Assembly (NCBI GenBank): GCA_018398815.1
Contig: CM031609.1
Coordinates: 37,669,282-37,733,281 of the forward strand
Direction: 5' to 3'
Length of the DNA: 64,000 bases
Source: Conus ventricosus
Taxonomy: Eukaryota; Mollusca; Gastropoda; Neogastropoda; Conidae
Part shown: one piece after another, positions 45,701-57,356 of the stretch
Position numbering within the stretch: position 1 is the stretch's first letter
How the letters are laid out: the number at the start of each line of letters is the position of its first letter
The notes under the pieces: model-generated
What the model saw: the letters and a program-made list of their open reading frames with translations, nothing else
Told to the model about the DNA's origin: nothing
Database searches by the model: none
Program-made: the position numbers and the translations under genes

Positions 45701-46734
45701 CAAGTGTGCATGCATTTGCAACTGTGTGTACCTGAGTGGGGGAGGTTGGGAGGGAGGGCTGTATGTATGTTGTGTGTGTTGTGCGCGTGTGCTTAGGGAG
45801 GTTTTGAGGGAGGGTGGTGTGTGTGTACAATTGAAGTAAATAGGTAGGTGGGTGGGAGTCAGGAATGGGGTAATGTGGGTGAATGGGCAGGAACGCAAGG
45901 TGAGGGAGTCGATCTGTATCTTCGTTCTGTTCTTGCCATTTTGATATTTTCTTTGTGGTTGGAAGATGATGTGATTATGTCTTTCATTTACATTGTTCCA
46001 TCATACTGTGCGTTGCCTTTTTTATACAGAAAAGGAGATGGAGTTGCTGGCAGATGTTCGCAAGCGCCTGTTAATGATACGCCACAACAAAGGTTATTTG
46101 TGCAATCTTTGTTATGGTCTATCATTGACACACCTTTGCAAATATTACAGCAACATCCATACTGTGATAGTTTCATATGTGTGTGTGAGCACTCATTTAC
46201 ATGTGTGTGCTTTGGGAGGGAGGGCGTTGTATATGCTTCGTGGATGTATTGTGTGTGTGCATCTGCATACATTTGCAACTCGTGTGCGTGCGCGCGCACT
46301 TGGGAACGAAGTTGTGATGGAGGGCAGTGTGTAAAATTTAAGTGGGTGGGAGTCGGGAATGGGGGTCGGGAATGGGGGTCATGTGGGTAAATGGGTGGGG
46401 ACTGAGGGTGAGGGAGGAGTTGGTCTGTATCTCTTTGTGTGTGTGCTTTTTTTGCATTTTAAACTTTTGTGGTTTGAAGATGATGTGATTGTCTTTCGTT
46501 TACATTGTTTGTTCCATCACAATATGCGTTGCTTTTTTTTGAGAGAGATAAGGAGATGGTTTTGCTCCCAGATCTTTGCAAGGGCCTGTTATCGATACGC
46601 CACCACAAAGGTTATTTGTCCAATCTTTGTTGTGGTCTATTCTTGACACGCCTTAGCAAATATCACATCATCCGTGCTGCAAGTGACGAATAGTTTCATA
46701 TGTATATGTCGGGCACGCTCGTGTGTGTGTGTGT

Positions 46735-46925
46735 GTGCGTGTGTGTGTGCTTTGGGAGGAGGCTGGTAGGGAGGGCGGTTGGATGCTCGGTGGGTGTAGT
46801 GTGTGTGTGTGCTTCGGGAGGAGGCTGGTAGGGGGGGGCGGTTGGATGCTCGGGTGTAGAGTGTGTGTGTGCTTTGGGAGGAGGCTGGTAGGGGGGCGGT
46901 TGGATGCTCGGTGGGTGTCGTGTGT
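46735..46925. repeat. G-rich minisatellite, second location (about 3 copies)
   Basis: Same 63-67 bp family as 45440-45700, in the equivalent place of the next type B unit. Confidence 0.88.
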
Positions 46926-48054
46926 GTGTGTGTGCAAGTGTGCATGCTTTTGCAACTCTGTGTGTACCTGAGGGGGGGGAGGGCTGGCTGTATGTTTTGT
47001 GTATGTGTTGTGTGTGTGTGCTTGGGAAGTAGGAGTCGGGGAATGGGGGTCATGTGGGTGAATGGGCGGGGATAGAGGTTGAGGGAGGAGTTGGTCTGTA
47101 ACTCGTGTGCTTTCTTTTTTTGCCATTTAAAAAAAATGGTTTGAAGATGATGTGATTGTAACTTTCATTGACATTTATATTGTATGTTCCATCATTATGT
47201 TTGTTGCTTTTTTTATACAGATAAGGAGATGGTGTTGCTGCAATCTCTGCAAGGGCATGTTAATAATACGCCACTACAAAGGTTATTTGTTCAATCTTTG
47301 TTTGCAAATATTACAGCAACATCCATGCTGTAGGTGAATCGTTTCATGTGTATATGTGAGCACACTCGCTGACATACGTGTGTGCTTTTGGAGGGAGGGT
47401 GTTGTGTATGCTTAGTGTGTGTATTTTGGGGGGGGGGGGGGTTGGGAGGGAGGGCAGTGTGTATAGTGTGTGTGTACTTGGAGAGGGGGTTCTGAGGGAG
47501 TAGGGTGGTGTGTGTGTGTAAAATATAAGTAAAAGGGTGGGTGGGGAGTCGGGAATATGGGTGATGTGGGTGAATGGGTGGGATGGAGGGTGAGGGAGGA
47601 GTTAATCTATCTCTTTGTTCTTTTCTTGCCATTTTAAAATTTCTTTTGTGGTTTGAAGATAACGTATCTTTCATTTACATTGTATGTTCTGTCATAATGA
47701 GATGAGTTGCTGGCAGGTCTTTGCAAGGGCCTGTTAATGATACGCCACTACAAAGTTTACTTGTCCAATCTTTGTTATGGTCTATCCTTGACACGCCATT
47801 GCAAACATAACAGCAACATCCATATCGTGAGTAGTTTCGTTGCACATTTGTAATTCTGTATGTACTTGAGGATGGGGTGCAATGCATGCTTTACGTATGT
47901 GCGTGTGGGCTTGAGAAGGAGGGTCGGAAGGAAGGTGGTGCGTGTGTGTGAAATTAATGGGTGGGTGGGAGAGTCGGGAATGGGGGTAGTGTGGGTGAAA
48001 GGGCGGGCACGAAGGGCGAGGGAGCAGTTGATCCTGATCTTTGTTCTTTTCTTG

Positions 48055-48130
48055 CCATTTTGTTATTTCTTTTCTTGCCATTTTATTTCTTTTCTTGCCA
48101 TTTTATTTCTTTTCTTGCCATTTTGTTATT
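48055..48130. repeat. 'ttcttttcttgccatttta' repeated 4 times
   Basis: Local amplification of the 'cttttcttgccattttg' motif that every array unit has once. It lies in the pyrimidine-rich lead-in of the core at 48214. Confidence 0.9.
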
Positions 48131-48949
48131 TCCTTTGCGGTTTGAAGATGACGTGATTGTCTTTCATCTACATTGTATGATCCGTCATACTGTGTGTTGC
48201 TTTTTTTATACATAAAAGATGAAGTTGCTGGCAGATCTTTGCAAGGGCCTGTTAATGATGCGCCACTACAAAGGTTTTTTGTCCAATCTTTATGGTCTGT
48301 CCTTGACATGCCATTGCAAATATTGCTGCAACATCCACGCTGTATGAATAGTTTCATATGTATATGTGAGCACACTCGCGTGTGTGTGTGTGTGTGATTG
48401 GGCAGGAGGTTGGGAGGGAGGGTGGTATGTATACTTTATGTGTGTGTGTGTTGGCTTGGGGGGGAGGGAGGGAGGGAGAAGGATAACGGGATAAGGATAA
48501 CGATTTTGTTTGTCCAAAAGATGGAAAATTCATTGAAGTGTGTTTCACCATTTTATTATATTTTGTGGTTTAAAGATGTGATTATAGCTTCCATTGAGAT
48601 TTACATTGTATGTTCCGTCGTAATGTTTGTTGCATTTTTTTTCATACAGATGAGATGGTGTTGCTTCAATCGTTGCAAGGGCCTGTTAATGATACGCCAC
48701 TAAAAGGTTGTTTGTTCAATCTTTGTTATGGTCTACCCTTGACACGCCTTTGCAAATATCACAGCAACATCCGTGCTGTAGATGATGAATAGTTTCATGT
48801 GTATGTGAGCACACTCGCTCTCATATGTGTTTTGTGAGGGAGGGCGTTGTGTATGCTTAGTGGGTGTATTGTGTGTGTGTGTGTGTGTGCATGCATTTGC
48901 AACTCTGTATGTGCCTGAGGGAGAAGGTTGGGAGGAAGGGCAGCATGTA

Positions 48950-49265
48950 TGATTTGTGTATGGTTTGTGTGTGTGCCTGAGGGAGGTTGTGGGGAGGACG
49001 GCATGAATGCTTTGTATGTTTTGTGTGTGTGTACCTGAGGGGGAAGGTTGTGAGGGAAGACGGTATGTATGCTTTGTGTATGTTGTGTGTGTGTGCGCCT
49101 GAGGGGGAAGGTTGTGAGGGAAGACGGTATGTATGTTTTGTGTGTGTATCTGAGGGGAAGGTTGTGAGGGAAGACAGTATGTATGCTTTGTGTATGTTTT
49201 GCGTGTGTGTACCTGAGGGGGAAGCTTGTGAGGGACAGCATGTATGCTTTGTGTATGTTTTGTGT
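48950..49265. repeat. About 60-bp minisatellite, 5 copies
   Basis: Units of the type 'gtgtgtgtacctgaggggga' 'aggttgtgagggaagac' 'ggtatgtatgctttgtgta' repeated in the spacer of the unit whose core is at 48650. It explains why this unit is longer than its neighbours. Confidence 0.88.
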
Positions 49266-52200
49266 GTGTGTGCTTGGGAAGTTCGGAGAGAGCGGTGTGT
49301 GTAAGTGAATGGCTAGGTGGGAGTCGGAAATGGGGGGGGGGGGGGGGATTGTGGGTGAATGGGCGGTACGAAGGGTGAGGGAGGAGTTGATCTGTATCTC
49401 TTTGTTTTTCTTTTCTTGCCATTTTGAAATTTCCTTTGTTGTTGGAAGATGATGTGATTTTTTTTCATTTACATTGTATGCTCCGTCATGTGCGTTGGTT
49501 TTTTATACAGAAAAGATGGAGTTGCTGTGTTGTTTTGCGTGTGTGCGTGTTAGCTTGAGTTGGGAGGGGGGACGGTGTGTGTATATGTGTGTGTGAAGCT
49601 TGGGAAAATAAATGAGTGGGTGGGAGCAAGATAGGTGGGTGAATGGGCGGGGACGGAGTGAGGGAGGATTCGATTTGTACCTCTGTGTGTGGGGGAGAGT
49701 GTGTCGTGTTTTTTTTGCCATTTTAAAATATTTTATGGTTTGAAGATGTGATATCTTTCATAGATTTTCATTGTATGTCCCGTCATAATGTACCTTGCTT
49801 TTTTTTTTATACCGATGAGACGGTCTTGCTGCAATCCTTGCAAGGGCCTGTTAATGATACGCCATTACAAAGGTTATTCATCGAATCTTTATGGTCTGTC
49901 CTTGACACGCCTTTGCAAATATTACAGCAACATCCGTGCTGAAAGTGAATAGTTTCATATGTATATATGAGTGCGCGCGTGTGTGTGCGCGCGCGCATGC
50001 GCACGCTCTAGAAGGGAGGGCGTTATGTATGTCTTGTGGGTCTATAATGTGTATGTGCACGCATGCATGCATTTGCAACTTTGTGTGTACCTGAGGGCGG
50101 GAGGGCGGCTGATATGTATGCTTTGTGTATGTGCTGGAGGAGGTGGTTTGGAGGGAGGGCGGCGTGTGTGTCTGTAAAATTTAAGTAAATGGGAGTTGGG
50201 AATGTGGTGAATGGGTGGGGATGGAGGGTGAGGGAGGGATTGATCTGTATCTATTTTTGTTTGGCATTTTAACATTTCTTTTGTGGTTTGAAGATATTAT
50301 CTTTGATTTACATTGTATGTTCCGTTATAATGTTGGTTGCCTTTTTTTTAAATACAGATAAGTAGATGGTGTTGCTGCCAGATCTTTGCAAGGGCCTGTT
50401 AATGATAGGCCACTATGAAGGTTATTCATCCAATCTTTATTATGGTCTATCCCCGACACGTCATTGCAATATCACAGCAACACCTATGTTGTAGGTGATG
50501 AATAGTTTCATATGTGTGTGTGAGCACACTCACTGATGCGCGTGTTTGCTTTGTGAGGGAGGGCATTATGCATGCTTTGTGGATGTATTGTGTGTGTGTG
50601 TGCACGCACTTGCATTTGAAACACTGTATACCTGGAGGGGGGAGGTCGGGAGGGAATGAGGGCTGTATGTATGCTTTGTGTATGTGTTGCGCGTGTGTGT
50701 GCGCTTTGGGAGGAGGGAGGGCAGTGTGTGTGCACGACCGTGCATGCATTCACAACTCGGTGTGTGTGTATCTAGCTGAGGGGGAAGGTTGGGAGGGAGG
50801 GCGGGTGGTATGTGTGTGTGTGTGCTTAGGGAGGAGGGAGAATGGTTTGTGTGTGTAAAAAATAAGTAAATGGGTGGGTGGGAGTCTGGAATGGGGATCC
50901 TGTGGTTGAATGGGCAGGGGGTGAGGGAGGAGTTGGTCTATCACTTTGTGTGTTTGCTTTCTTATCCTTGTCATTTTAGAATTTCATTTGTGGTTTGAAG
51001 GTGATGCGATTATATCTTTCATTTACATTGTACGGTCCTCCTTTATGTGAGTTGCTTTTTTTTTTAATACAAATAAGCAGATGGTGTTGCTGCAATCTTT
51101 GCAAGGGCGGGTTAATGATACGCCACCACAAAGGTTATTTGTCCAATCTTTGTTGTGGTCTATCCTTGACACGTCTTTGCAAATAAAAAAACTAGCAACA
51201 TCCATGCTGAAGGTGATGAATAGTTTCATATGTGCATGTGAGCACTCAACGTTGTGTGTGTGCTTGGGGAGGAGGTTTGGAGGGAGGACAATCTGCATAA
51301 ATTGTGTGTGTGTACTTTGGGGTGAGGGAGGGTGGTGTGTTTGTAACATTTAAGTAAATGGATGGGTGGGAGTCGGAAATGGGGGTCATGTGGGTGATCG
51401 GGCGGGAATGGAGGGAGGAGTTGATCTGTATCTCTTTGTTTTTCATTGTCATTTTAAAATTTTTGTGGTTTGAAGATGATGCGATTATATCTTTCATTTA
51501 CATTGTATGATCCATCATAATGTTCGTTGCTTTTTTGTATAAGAGGATGTTGACACGCCACTGCAAATGTTACAGCAACATCCATGCTTTAAATGATGAA
51601 TTATTGTACATGCGAGCACGCTCATTTACATGTGCGTGTGTGCGTGTGCTTGGGGAGGAGGTTGGTAGGGAGGGTATTGTGTATGCTTAGTGGGTATATT
51701 GTGTGTATGTGCATGCATTTGCGACTGTGTACCTGATGGGGGGAGGGAGGACGGTAGGACGGTATGTATGCATTGTGTATGTTGTGTGTGTGTGTGCTTG
51801 GGGACACGGTTCAGAGGGAGGGCGGTGTGTGTGTAAAATTTAAGTAAATGGGCGGGTGGGAGTCGGGAAATAGGGGTCATGTGGGTGAATGGGCGGGGAT
51901 GAAGGGCGAGGGAGGAGTTCTGTATCTTTGTTTTTCTTTTCTTGCCATTTTAAAGTTTATGTGGTTTGAAGATGATGCGATTATATCTTTCATTTACATT
52001 GTATGTTCCATCTTAATGTGCGTTTTTTATATACAGATAAGATTGGTGTTGCTGCAATCTAATCGTTTCATGTGTATATGTCAGCACTCGCTCGTGTGTG
52101 CGTGTGCGCGCGTGCGTGTGTGTGTGCTTCGAGAGGAGGTTGGGAGGGAGCGCGGTATGTATTCCTTGTGTGTGCGTGTGTGTGTTAGCTTGGGTAAAAG

Positions 52201-52760
52201 GTTCGGACGGATTGCAGTGTGTGTGCGTGTATAATCGTAAGAAAAGTAAATGGGTGGGGGTGGGAGTCGGGAACGTGGGTGAATGGGCAGGGAGGGGTGT
52301 GAGGGAAGAGTTGATCTATATCTTTGTGTGTTTGCTTTTTTCTTTTTGCCGTTTTGAAAAAAAAGTCGGTTGAAGGTGATGCGATTATATCTTTCATTGA
52401 GATTGACATTTTATGTTCCGTCGTCATGTTTGTTGCTTTTTGTATACAGATAAGATGGTGTTGCTGCCAGATCTTTGCAAGGGCTTGTTATTGATAAGCC
52501 ACAACAAAGGTTTTGTCCAATCTTTGTTGTGGTCTATCCTTGACACGTCATTGCAAATTTCATATTGTGTACGTGTGTATGTGTGTGCGTGCTTGGGGAG
52601 GAGTTTGGGAGAGAGAGCGGTATGTATGCTTTGTATGTGTGCTTTGTATGTGTTTGTGTGTGTGTGTGTGTGCTTCGGGAGGTTAGGGGGGAGCGGAGAG
52701 AGGGCAGTGTGTGTGTAAAAGTTGAGTAAATGGGTGGGTGGGAGTCGGGAATGGGGTATA

Positions 52761-53356
52761 CGTTTTGCGTGTGTAACAGAGTGTGCGCGCGTTTTTTTTT
52801 TCTTTTCTTTTTTTTTTTTTAATTATGAGGGGTAGACGGGGGGTATTAGCGGGCTGCGGTAGAGGTTGGATCTCCATTTTTAATCACCTTTTCGAATGTA
52901 CGTTTTTTTGGATATGAGGTATATTTTTTCATTATAATGCTTGGTTTTTGTTCGTGTGTGTGTGTGTCAGTGTGCAGGCTTGTGTGTGTGTTCAAAGCAC
53001 TTACTCTAGAATCCATGCATGTGTTTGTAGTGAATGTGTGCATGCTTGTGTATGTTCTTGTTTGTGTGCTCGAATGCCTTTTGTGTGCGAGTCCTTATTA
53101 AAGGATATTGTTTCTGTATGTCGTTTTTGTGAATTGCTGGAATATTGGCGATCTCAAGCTTTTCATATTTTTTCTTTTTTGTTGGTATTGCAGTAAAATC
53201 TGTAAGAATAAACGGGCTGTGCTTCTGTCGGTTCATTGCAATGCGCTATCTTGAGTCTGCTGTTGCAAATAGTAAACCAGCATGAAAAGCAGCGCGCGGT
53301 TTGTTTGGATTTTAAGACTATGTATTTCCTTTTCCCCTCAAATGTTTGTCAGGCTC
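52761..53356. other. No supported gene
   Basis: TG-rich then ordinary sequence. It contains 'ttttcttttcttttttttttt' near 52800 and no recognisable coding region. Confidence 0.5.
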
Positions 53357-53359
53357 GCT

Positions 53360-53397
53360 CTCTCTATCTCTCTATATCTCTCTCTCTCTGTCTCGCT

Positions 53398-53453
<56 letters not shown>
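53360..53453. repeat. (CT)n microsatellite
   Basis: CT repeats interrupted by TATAT and GTCTCGC near the start. Confidence 0.95.
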
Positions 53454-53455
<2 letters not shown>

Positions 53456-53477
53456 GCTGTCTTGTATTCCTGAGTGT

Positions 53478-54070
53478 GTGTACACGGGGCAAACACTGGA
53501 ACCGAGTTCATAAAACTACAAAGCTGCTGTAATGAGTTGTGGGAGTCTTTGTGCCGCCAAAGTGGTGGAATCTCTTTGCAGGATACCGTGCCAGGAAATA
53601 CATGGTTGGTGGATGACATTGTGCGTGCGCACAGATTGGGTCGAGAACCAAGCCTTGCATCAGTGGCTGCTGCCAACCCGTCATCCTAACCCCAAGCCCC
53701 GCCCAACGATTGTCAGCTTCTTGCGTCGGCGAGACAAATCGGATGTCTTGACAAAGCGATGTATGGTGTTGAATTAGAAGGGAATTAAAGTTGCATGCGA
53801 CTTGACGGCCAGACAGTCGGAGCAGATCAGAGAGCAACGTGAGAAGGGGTTACATGCTGATTACAAGGGTAACCCAGCTGGTAGTCGCGGGCCCTCTGCA
53901 GCAACGTTCCGGCAACGGCAGCACTGACAACTCGCGCCGTTACGTTGGACCCTCCAGTCACCAAGAGGTGTCGGTCGGAAATCGTAACCCTGGAAGCGGG
54001 TCACCTGGCAACGGTGCGACCGCAAGTGGGCCGTCCTCAACCTGTCAACACGAGAGGATAATGATATGAG
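53478..54070 (+). pseudogene. Retrotransposon ORF1-like C-terminal fragment
   Basis: Segments in shifting frames: 'DDIVRAHRLGRE' (53614), 'PRPTIVSFLRRRDKSDVLTK' (53697), 'IKVACDLTARQSEQIREQRE' (53785) and 'GLHADYKGNPAGSRG' (53848). The order (AHRLGR, then PRPIIVxFL, then DLTxxxxxxR) is characteristic of the C-terminal domain of L1-type ORF1 nucleic-acid-binding proteins and their relatives in invertebrate LINEs. 5' truncated and frameshifted. It ends close to the short repeat at 54053. Confidence 0.65.
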
Positions 54071-54165
54071 TGGAAACATGCTACCGTGACTCATGTTGGA
54101 GGAAAAACTGTCCTGATTCCTATTGATCGTGAAACTCTCACTAGCAAAAAGATAAATCTTCTAGC
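54053..54165. repeat. Short dispersed repeat, copy 1, leading into a CA/CG array
   Basis: About 110 bp from 'gagaggata' to 'ctcactagc', homologous to 57357-57450: 'catgttggaggaaaaactg' parallels 'ggtgttggcggaagaactg', and 'cctattgatcgtgaaa' parallels 'cccattgattatgaaa'. Both copies are followed immediately by CG/CA repeats. Confidence 0.75.
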
Positions 54166-54438
54166 GCGCGCACACTTACGCACGTACACACAGGCATGCA
54201 TACACGCGCACACACACACGCATAGGCGCACAAACGCACACACGCAAATACACACGCGCACGCACACATCTAACGCACACGCGCACGCACTCACGTACAT
54301 ACAGAGGGTCTCTCACTCTATCGCACACACACAGGGTCTCAACGCGCGCGCGCGCGCGCGCACACATGCGCACACACATTCACACTCGGCGCGCGTGCAT
54401 ATAAACACGCGCACGCACACAAACATGCAGAGACTCTA

Positions 54439-54485
<47 letters not shown>

Positions 54486-54761
54486 TTCACGTACACACGC
54501 TCGCGCACGCACGCGTGCACACACATACGCGCGCGCGCGCGCGCATATACACGCGCACATAGAGGGTCTCGCACACACACACGCACGCACGCACATACAG
54601 AGGGTCTCGCACACATGCACACACACACACACTTCTGTTTGATATATAGGTCGGTTAGGTATTTACTTTTAATGATATTGGCGGTCTTTCTGTGATTATA
54701 TGTACACATTCACGCCTACAAACACATGCATGCACACACACACACACACACGCACGCACAC
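54166..54761. repeat. CA/CG repeat array with 'gagggtctcgcacac' units
   Basis: Long alternating purine-pyrimidine tract with four or five interspersed 'acagagggtctcgcacac' type motifs. It contains the 5' insertion site of the LTR-like element. Confidence 0.88.
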
Positions 54762-56127
54762 TGTCACGAGTTTGTCACGAGGCCTATCACGATTGACCCA
54801 TCTAGGGTGGTGGAATTATTCATTTATTTATTGTCGTTGTTGTCGTGTATCCGTCCCTTAATGTGGCTTGTGGTGTTTGCACCTTAATGTAGCTCAGGTT
54901 AGGTTTACTTTCTCTAATTCCACTGCCCGTGCAATTCATCCTGCAGGTTCACGGGTGGCTGGTACCTTTCTCTTGAACTGGCTGTCCCTATCGGCCTCTC
55001 GCCTGTCTTTTTACCTGCCGCACGTGCAGCATTCCTCTTAGCTTGAGGTATTCTCACTCTGTGACGTAGGATGGCATGTTAGTTGCCATCGGTTAGGCAG
55101 GTTTTCTCTTCACTCGAGCGGAAGATGTCCCTGGGAGCGCCTGCTCCGGTTCTGGTTCTCTACCACTTCGTCGAAGGTACGGTCGGTACCTTCATTCCTA
55201 CAGTCGGCCTGTAGGGGAGGGACATCACGTCATCTTTTCCGCATCTGCTCTGCTGGTTCTCTCGACTGGACAGAGGGCAGAGAGTCACTTGACCCGCCAC
55301 CTTTTTGGGTCACCCACGGGTAGCTGGTAAGCATCAGTTTCGTGGTTTGTTTGGGTTTTTTTTTGTTAGCCGGCTAATTCTTCTCTTTTGCGCAATTTTT
55401 TTTGGTTTTCAAAATTATAAAAGAAATGTTGTTTTGAGACCATTTTTTTCTGGTTAATTCAATCTTTAACCTGGCCATTCAAAATTATATCCAAAAGTCT
55501 TTCTCCTTTTTATGCATCTGGTGATGCGGTAGTCGGTGGGGATGGGGGAGAACCTGGCGATTTAGGGTTGGGACTTGCTTGGTCTCGCTCGTCCGCCCCT
55601 GTCACAATCGCCGGTCTCTTATTCTTCGGCCACCGTCTGTTTGTGTTTGCAAGGGGAACGAGTGTTTTGTGTTTGCGAGCGTGCGTACGCGTGATTAGTC
55701 GTTTGGATGCGTGGTTGGAGAATTGTTATTTTTAAAATGTTGCTATAAAATGTGGGGATAATCGTGCCATTGAATTATGATTATTTGCAATTGTGGTGGC
55801 AGTTATAAAGCAATGGTTGCTGTATTAGTTCAGTTCCTAAGAAAGGAAAATGTTGAACGTGAGTGAGGGAAGGATGAAGATATAAATTGCTATTCGTTTG
55901 TTTAGCCTGTTAATGAAATCTCTTACCTGCTTCGTGTGAGGAGACCTTTAGCGAACATTCCTCATTTGGTTTGTTTACTGTGTTATGCTCAGGTCTGTGT
56001 TGAATTGGTGTTACTAATGTATTCAGCAAACACCTCCCCTCGCCCACCATGCGAGTGGCTGTTAGGATTAAGCAGCAAATTTCAGACCGTACTGACTGCG
56101 GGGTTAAGGTTCCAGTACCCTTTCTTC

Positions 56128-56440
56128 TTTCCTTCCAGTTCCTTCCGTTTTCTCTCCTCCCGGGGGCTTCACCCGAGACTTGCGCTCTTGAGGTCGCAGG
56201 GTGTGAGGAGCGCACGGTCTTCGCTGGATGACCCTACCTCCAGTCCGGAACTTCAACAATAACGCCTCGTCCGACGGGTACCCTACTTTCCTTCCAGTTC
56301 CTTCCGTTTTCTCTCCTCCCGGGGGCTTCACCTGAAGCTTGCGCTGTTGGTGCCGCGCAGTGTGAGGAGCACGTGGACCTTGCTGGATGGTCCTTACCCT
56401 GTCCGGGACTTTCCGCGACAACGCCTCGTCCCACGGGAGG
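56128..56440. repeat. 159-bp tandem duplication inside the LTR-like element
   Basis: Two copies starting 'tttccttccagttccttccg' at 56128 and 56287, each with 'cctcccgggggcttcacc' and 'acgcctcgtcc'. Duplicated U3 segments of this kind often act as promoter or enhancer elements in LTRs; that role is inferred. Confidence 0.85.
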
Positions 56441-56811
56441 CGTTCTCCACTGTCCACGGACCTCCTGCAGCGCATGTGACCGGCGTGGTTAGCTCTGTGT
56501 CGTGCAATTTGGGTGTGTGTGCGTGTCGGGGGGTGTCGGCATTGAAAGACTCTGTTCGGGAACAGACCCGGTTTTTGGGGCACCTGAGTCGACACGGTAC
56601 TCTCGGAGGACTTTGGAGAGACAGAGGTGTGGGGGAACCACATGAAGCACGGAAAGGAATGTGTGTTGGAAATGATTATTTATGGTTATGTTGTGTGCGG
56701 TGAAATGCTTGTTTGTGACTATGTGTATGTTGTGTGTTGAAATGCTTAATTGTGATTGTGCATGTTGTGTGTGTTGGAATGCTTATTTGTGACTATGTGT
56801 GTGCTGGTGTG

Positions 56812-56817
56812 AATAAA
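56812..56817 (+). promoter_or_regulatory. Polyadenylation signal of the LTR-like element
   Basis: AATAAA followed by T/G-rich sequence ('ggtgtattgtattgtaatct'), as expected for the R-U5 junction. Confidence 0.55.
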
Positions 56818-56935
56818 TGGTGTATTGTATTGTAATCTTTCTTGTGTGGTCTCTTGCGGGGCGTGTGAGGTCAGTCACTCCCTTCACTCCCATCTAGACC
56901 GATCCTGTCAGGGCAGACCTCCAGAGGTCGGTCGT

Positions 56936-56937
<2 letters not shown>

Positions 56938-57014
<77 letters not shown>

Positions 57015-57017
57015 AAG

Positions 57018-57091
<74 letters not shown>
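56938..57091. repeat. (CA)n then (CT)n microsatellite
   Basis: About 37 CA units, a short 'ggtaagct', then about 70 bp of CT. Confidence 0.95.
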
Positions 57092-57095
<4 letters not shown>

Positions 57096-57140
57096 AACAT
57101 CACTCAATTTTGCGAAAAGACGTACAGTGAAGGTATACTA

Positions 57141-57230
57141 TAACTACTGCTACTGCTACTACAACTACTACCACCACTACTAGTACCGCTGCTGCTACTA
57201 CTACCACTATTACTACAACTACTACTTCTG
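57141..57230. repeat. Imperfect CTA/CTG/CCA triplet repeat
   Basis: About 29 triplets of the CTN/CCN type (ctactgctactacaactacta...), trinucleotide in phase throughout. Confidence 0.88.
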
Positions 57231-57356
57231 CACACATAATTTGAAACAAACAGCTAGCAAGTGACAAGTACAGAAAAACGGAGAGATGGAGAGAATCATC
57301 AATTACCCAAACCGGTACTCGTTATCCTGCGACTCTCCGTGTTCGTTGTATTGGTC

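Larger units (their letters stand above)
43657..47050. repeat. Higher-order A-B dimer repeat within the array
   Basis: Units alternate between type A (core ending 'catact' + 'gtaagtgatag' or 'gtgatag') and type B (core with 'gctcccagatctttgcaagg', ending 'gct' + 'gcaagtgacg'). Order: A 43657, B 44155, A 44760, B 45256, A 46030, B 46544. The dimer repeats at about 1.1-1.3 kb. Type B units of the last two dimers also carry the G-rich minisatellite. Confidence 0.8.
41240..52760 (+). repeat. Tandem array of about 22 exon-like units (0.4-0.9 kb each)
   Basis: Each full unit has (i) a C/T-rich lead-in with 'ttgccattttaaa', 'gtggtttgaagatgatgtga' and 'catttacattgtatgttcc'; (ii) 'tttttatacag'; (iii) a 125-135 bp core; (iv) 'agtttcatatgtatatgtga'; (v) a GT- and G-run-rich spacer with 'gggtgggtgggagtcgggaa'. 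Cores: partial at 41246 and 41448; then 42096-42219, 42608-42737, 43174-43307, 43657-43785, 44155-44286, 44760-44893, 45256-45393, 46030-46163, 46544-46678, 47221-47329, 47701-47826, 48214-48341, 48650-48777, 49511 (cut short), 49814-49940, 50358-50490, 51073-51208, 51538-51593 (partial), 52037 (cut short), 52450-52560. About twelve retain the acceptor AG. The frame 'ADVCKGLLMIRHYKGYL' is shared by many cores but 1-2 bp indels break it in others. Confidence 0.9.
54762..56939 (+). mobile_element. Probable solo LTR (2.18 kb) inserted in a CA microsatellite
   Basis: Starts TGTCACGA and ends TCGTGACA, exact 8-bp terminal inverted repeats with the TG...CA ends of LTRs. CACAC on both sides (54757-54761 and 56940-56944) would be a 5-bp target duplication, but both flanks are CA repeat, so this is weak. 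A polyadenylation signal AATAAA (56812-56817) lies 122 bp from the 3' end, the expected R/U5 position. There is no coding domain, so it is either a solo LTR or a non-autonomous element. It contains a 159-bp internal tandem duplication (56128-56440) and a 3' cluster of about 45-bp repeats (56658-56805). Superfamily (Gypsy or BEL) not determinable without internal sequence. Confidence 0.7.

Noticed and set aside
45349..45898. Pro/Thr/His-rich minus-strand frames of 120-154 codons
   Set aside because: Antisense of the G-rich minisatellite; composition and period follow the DNA repeat.
41240..52760. CRISPR-like appearance (regularly spaced similar segments)
   Set aside because: The repeated segment is 125-135 bp, the spacers are mutually homologous, and the context is an animal genome with retrotransposons. 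No cas genes.
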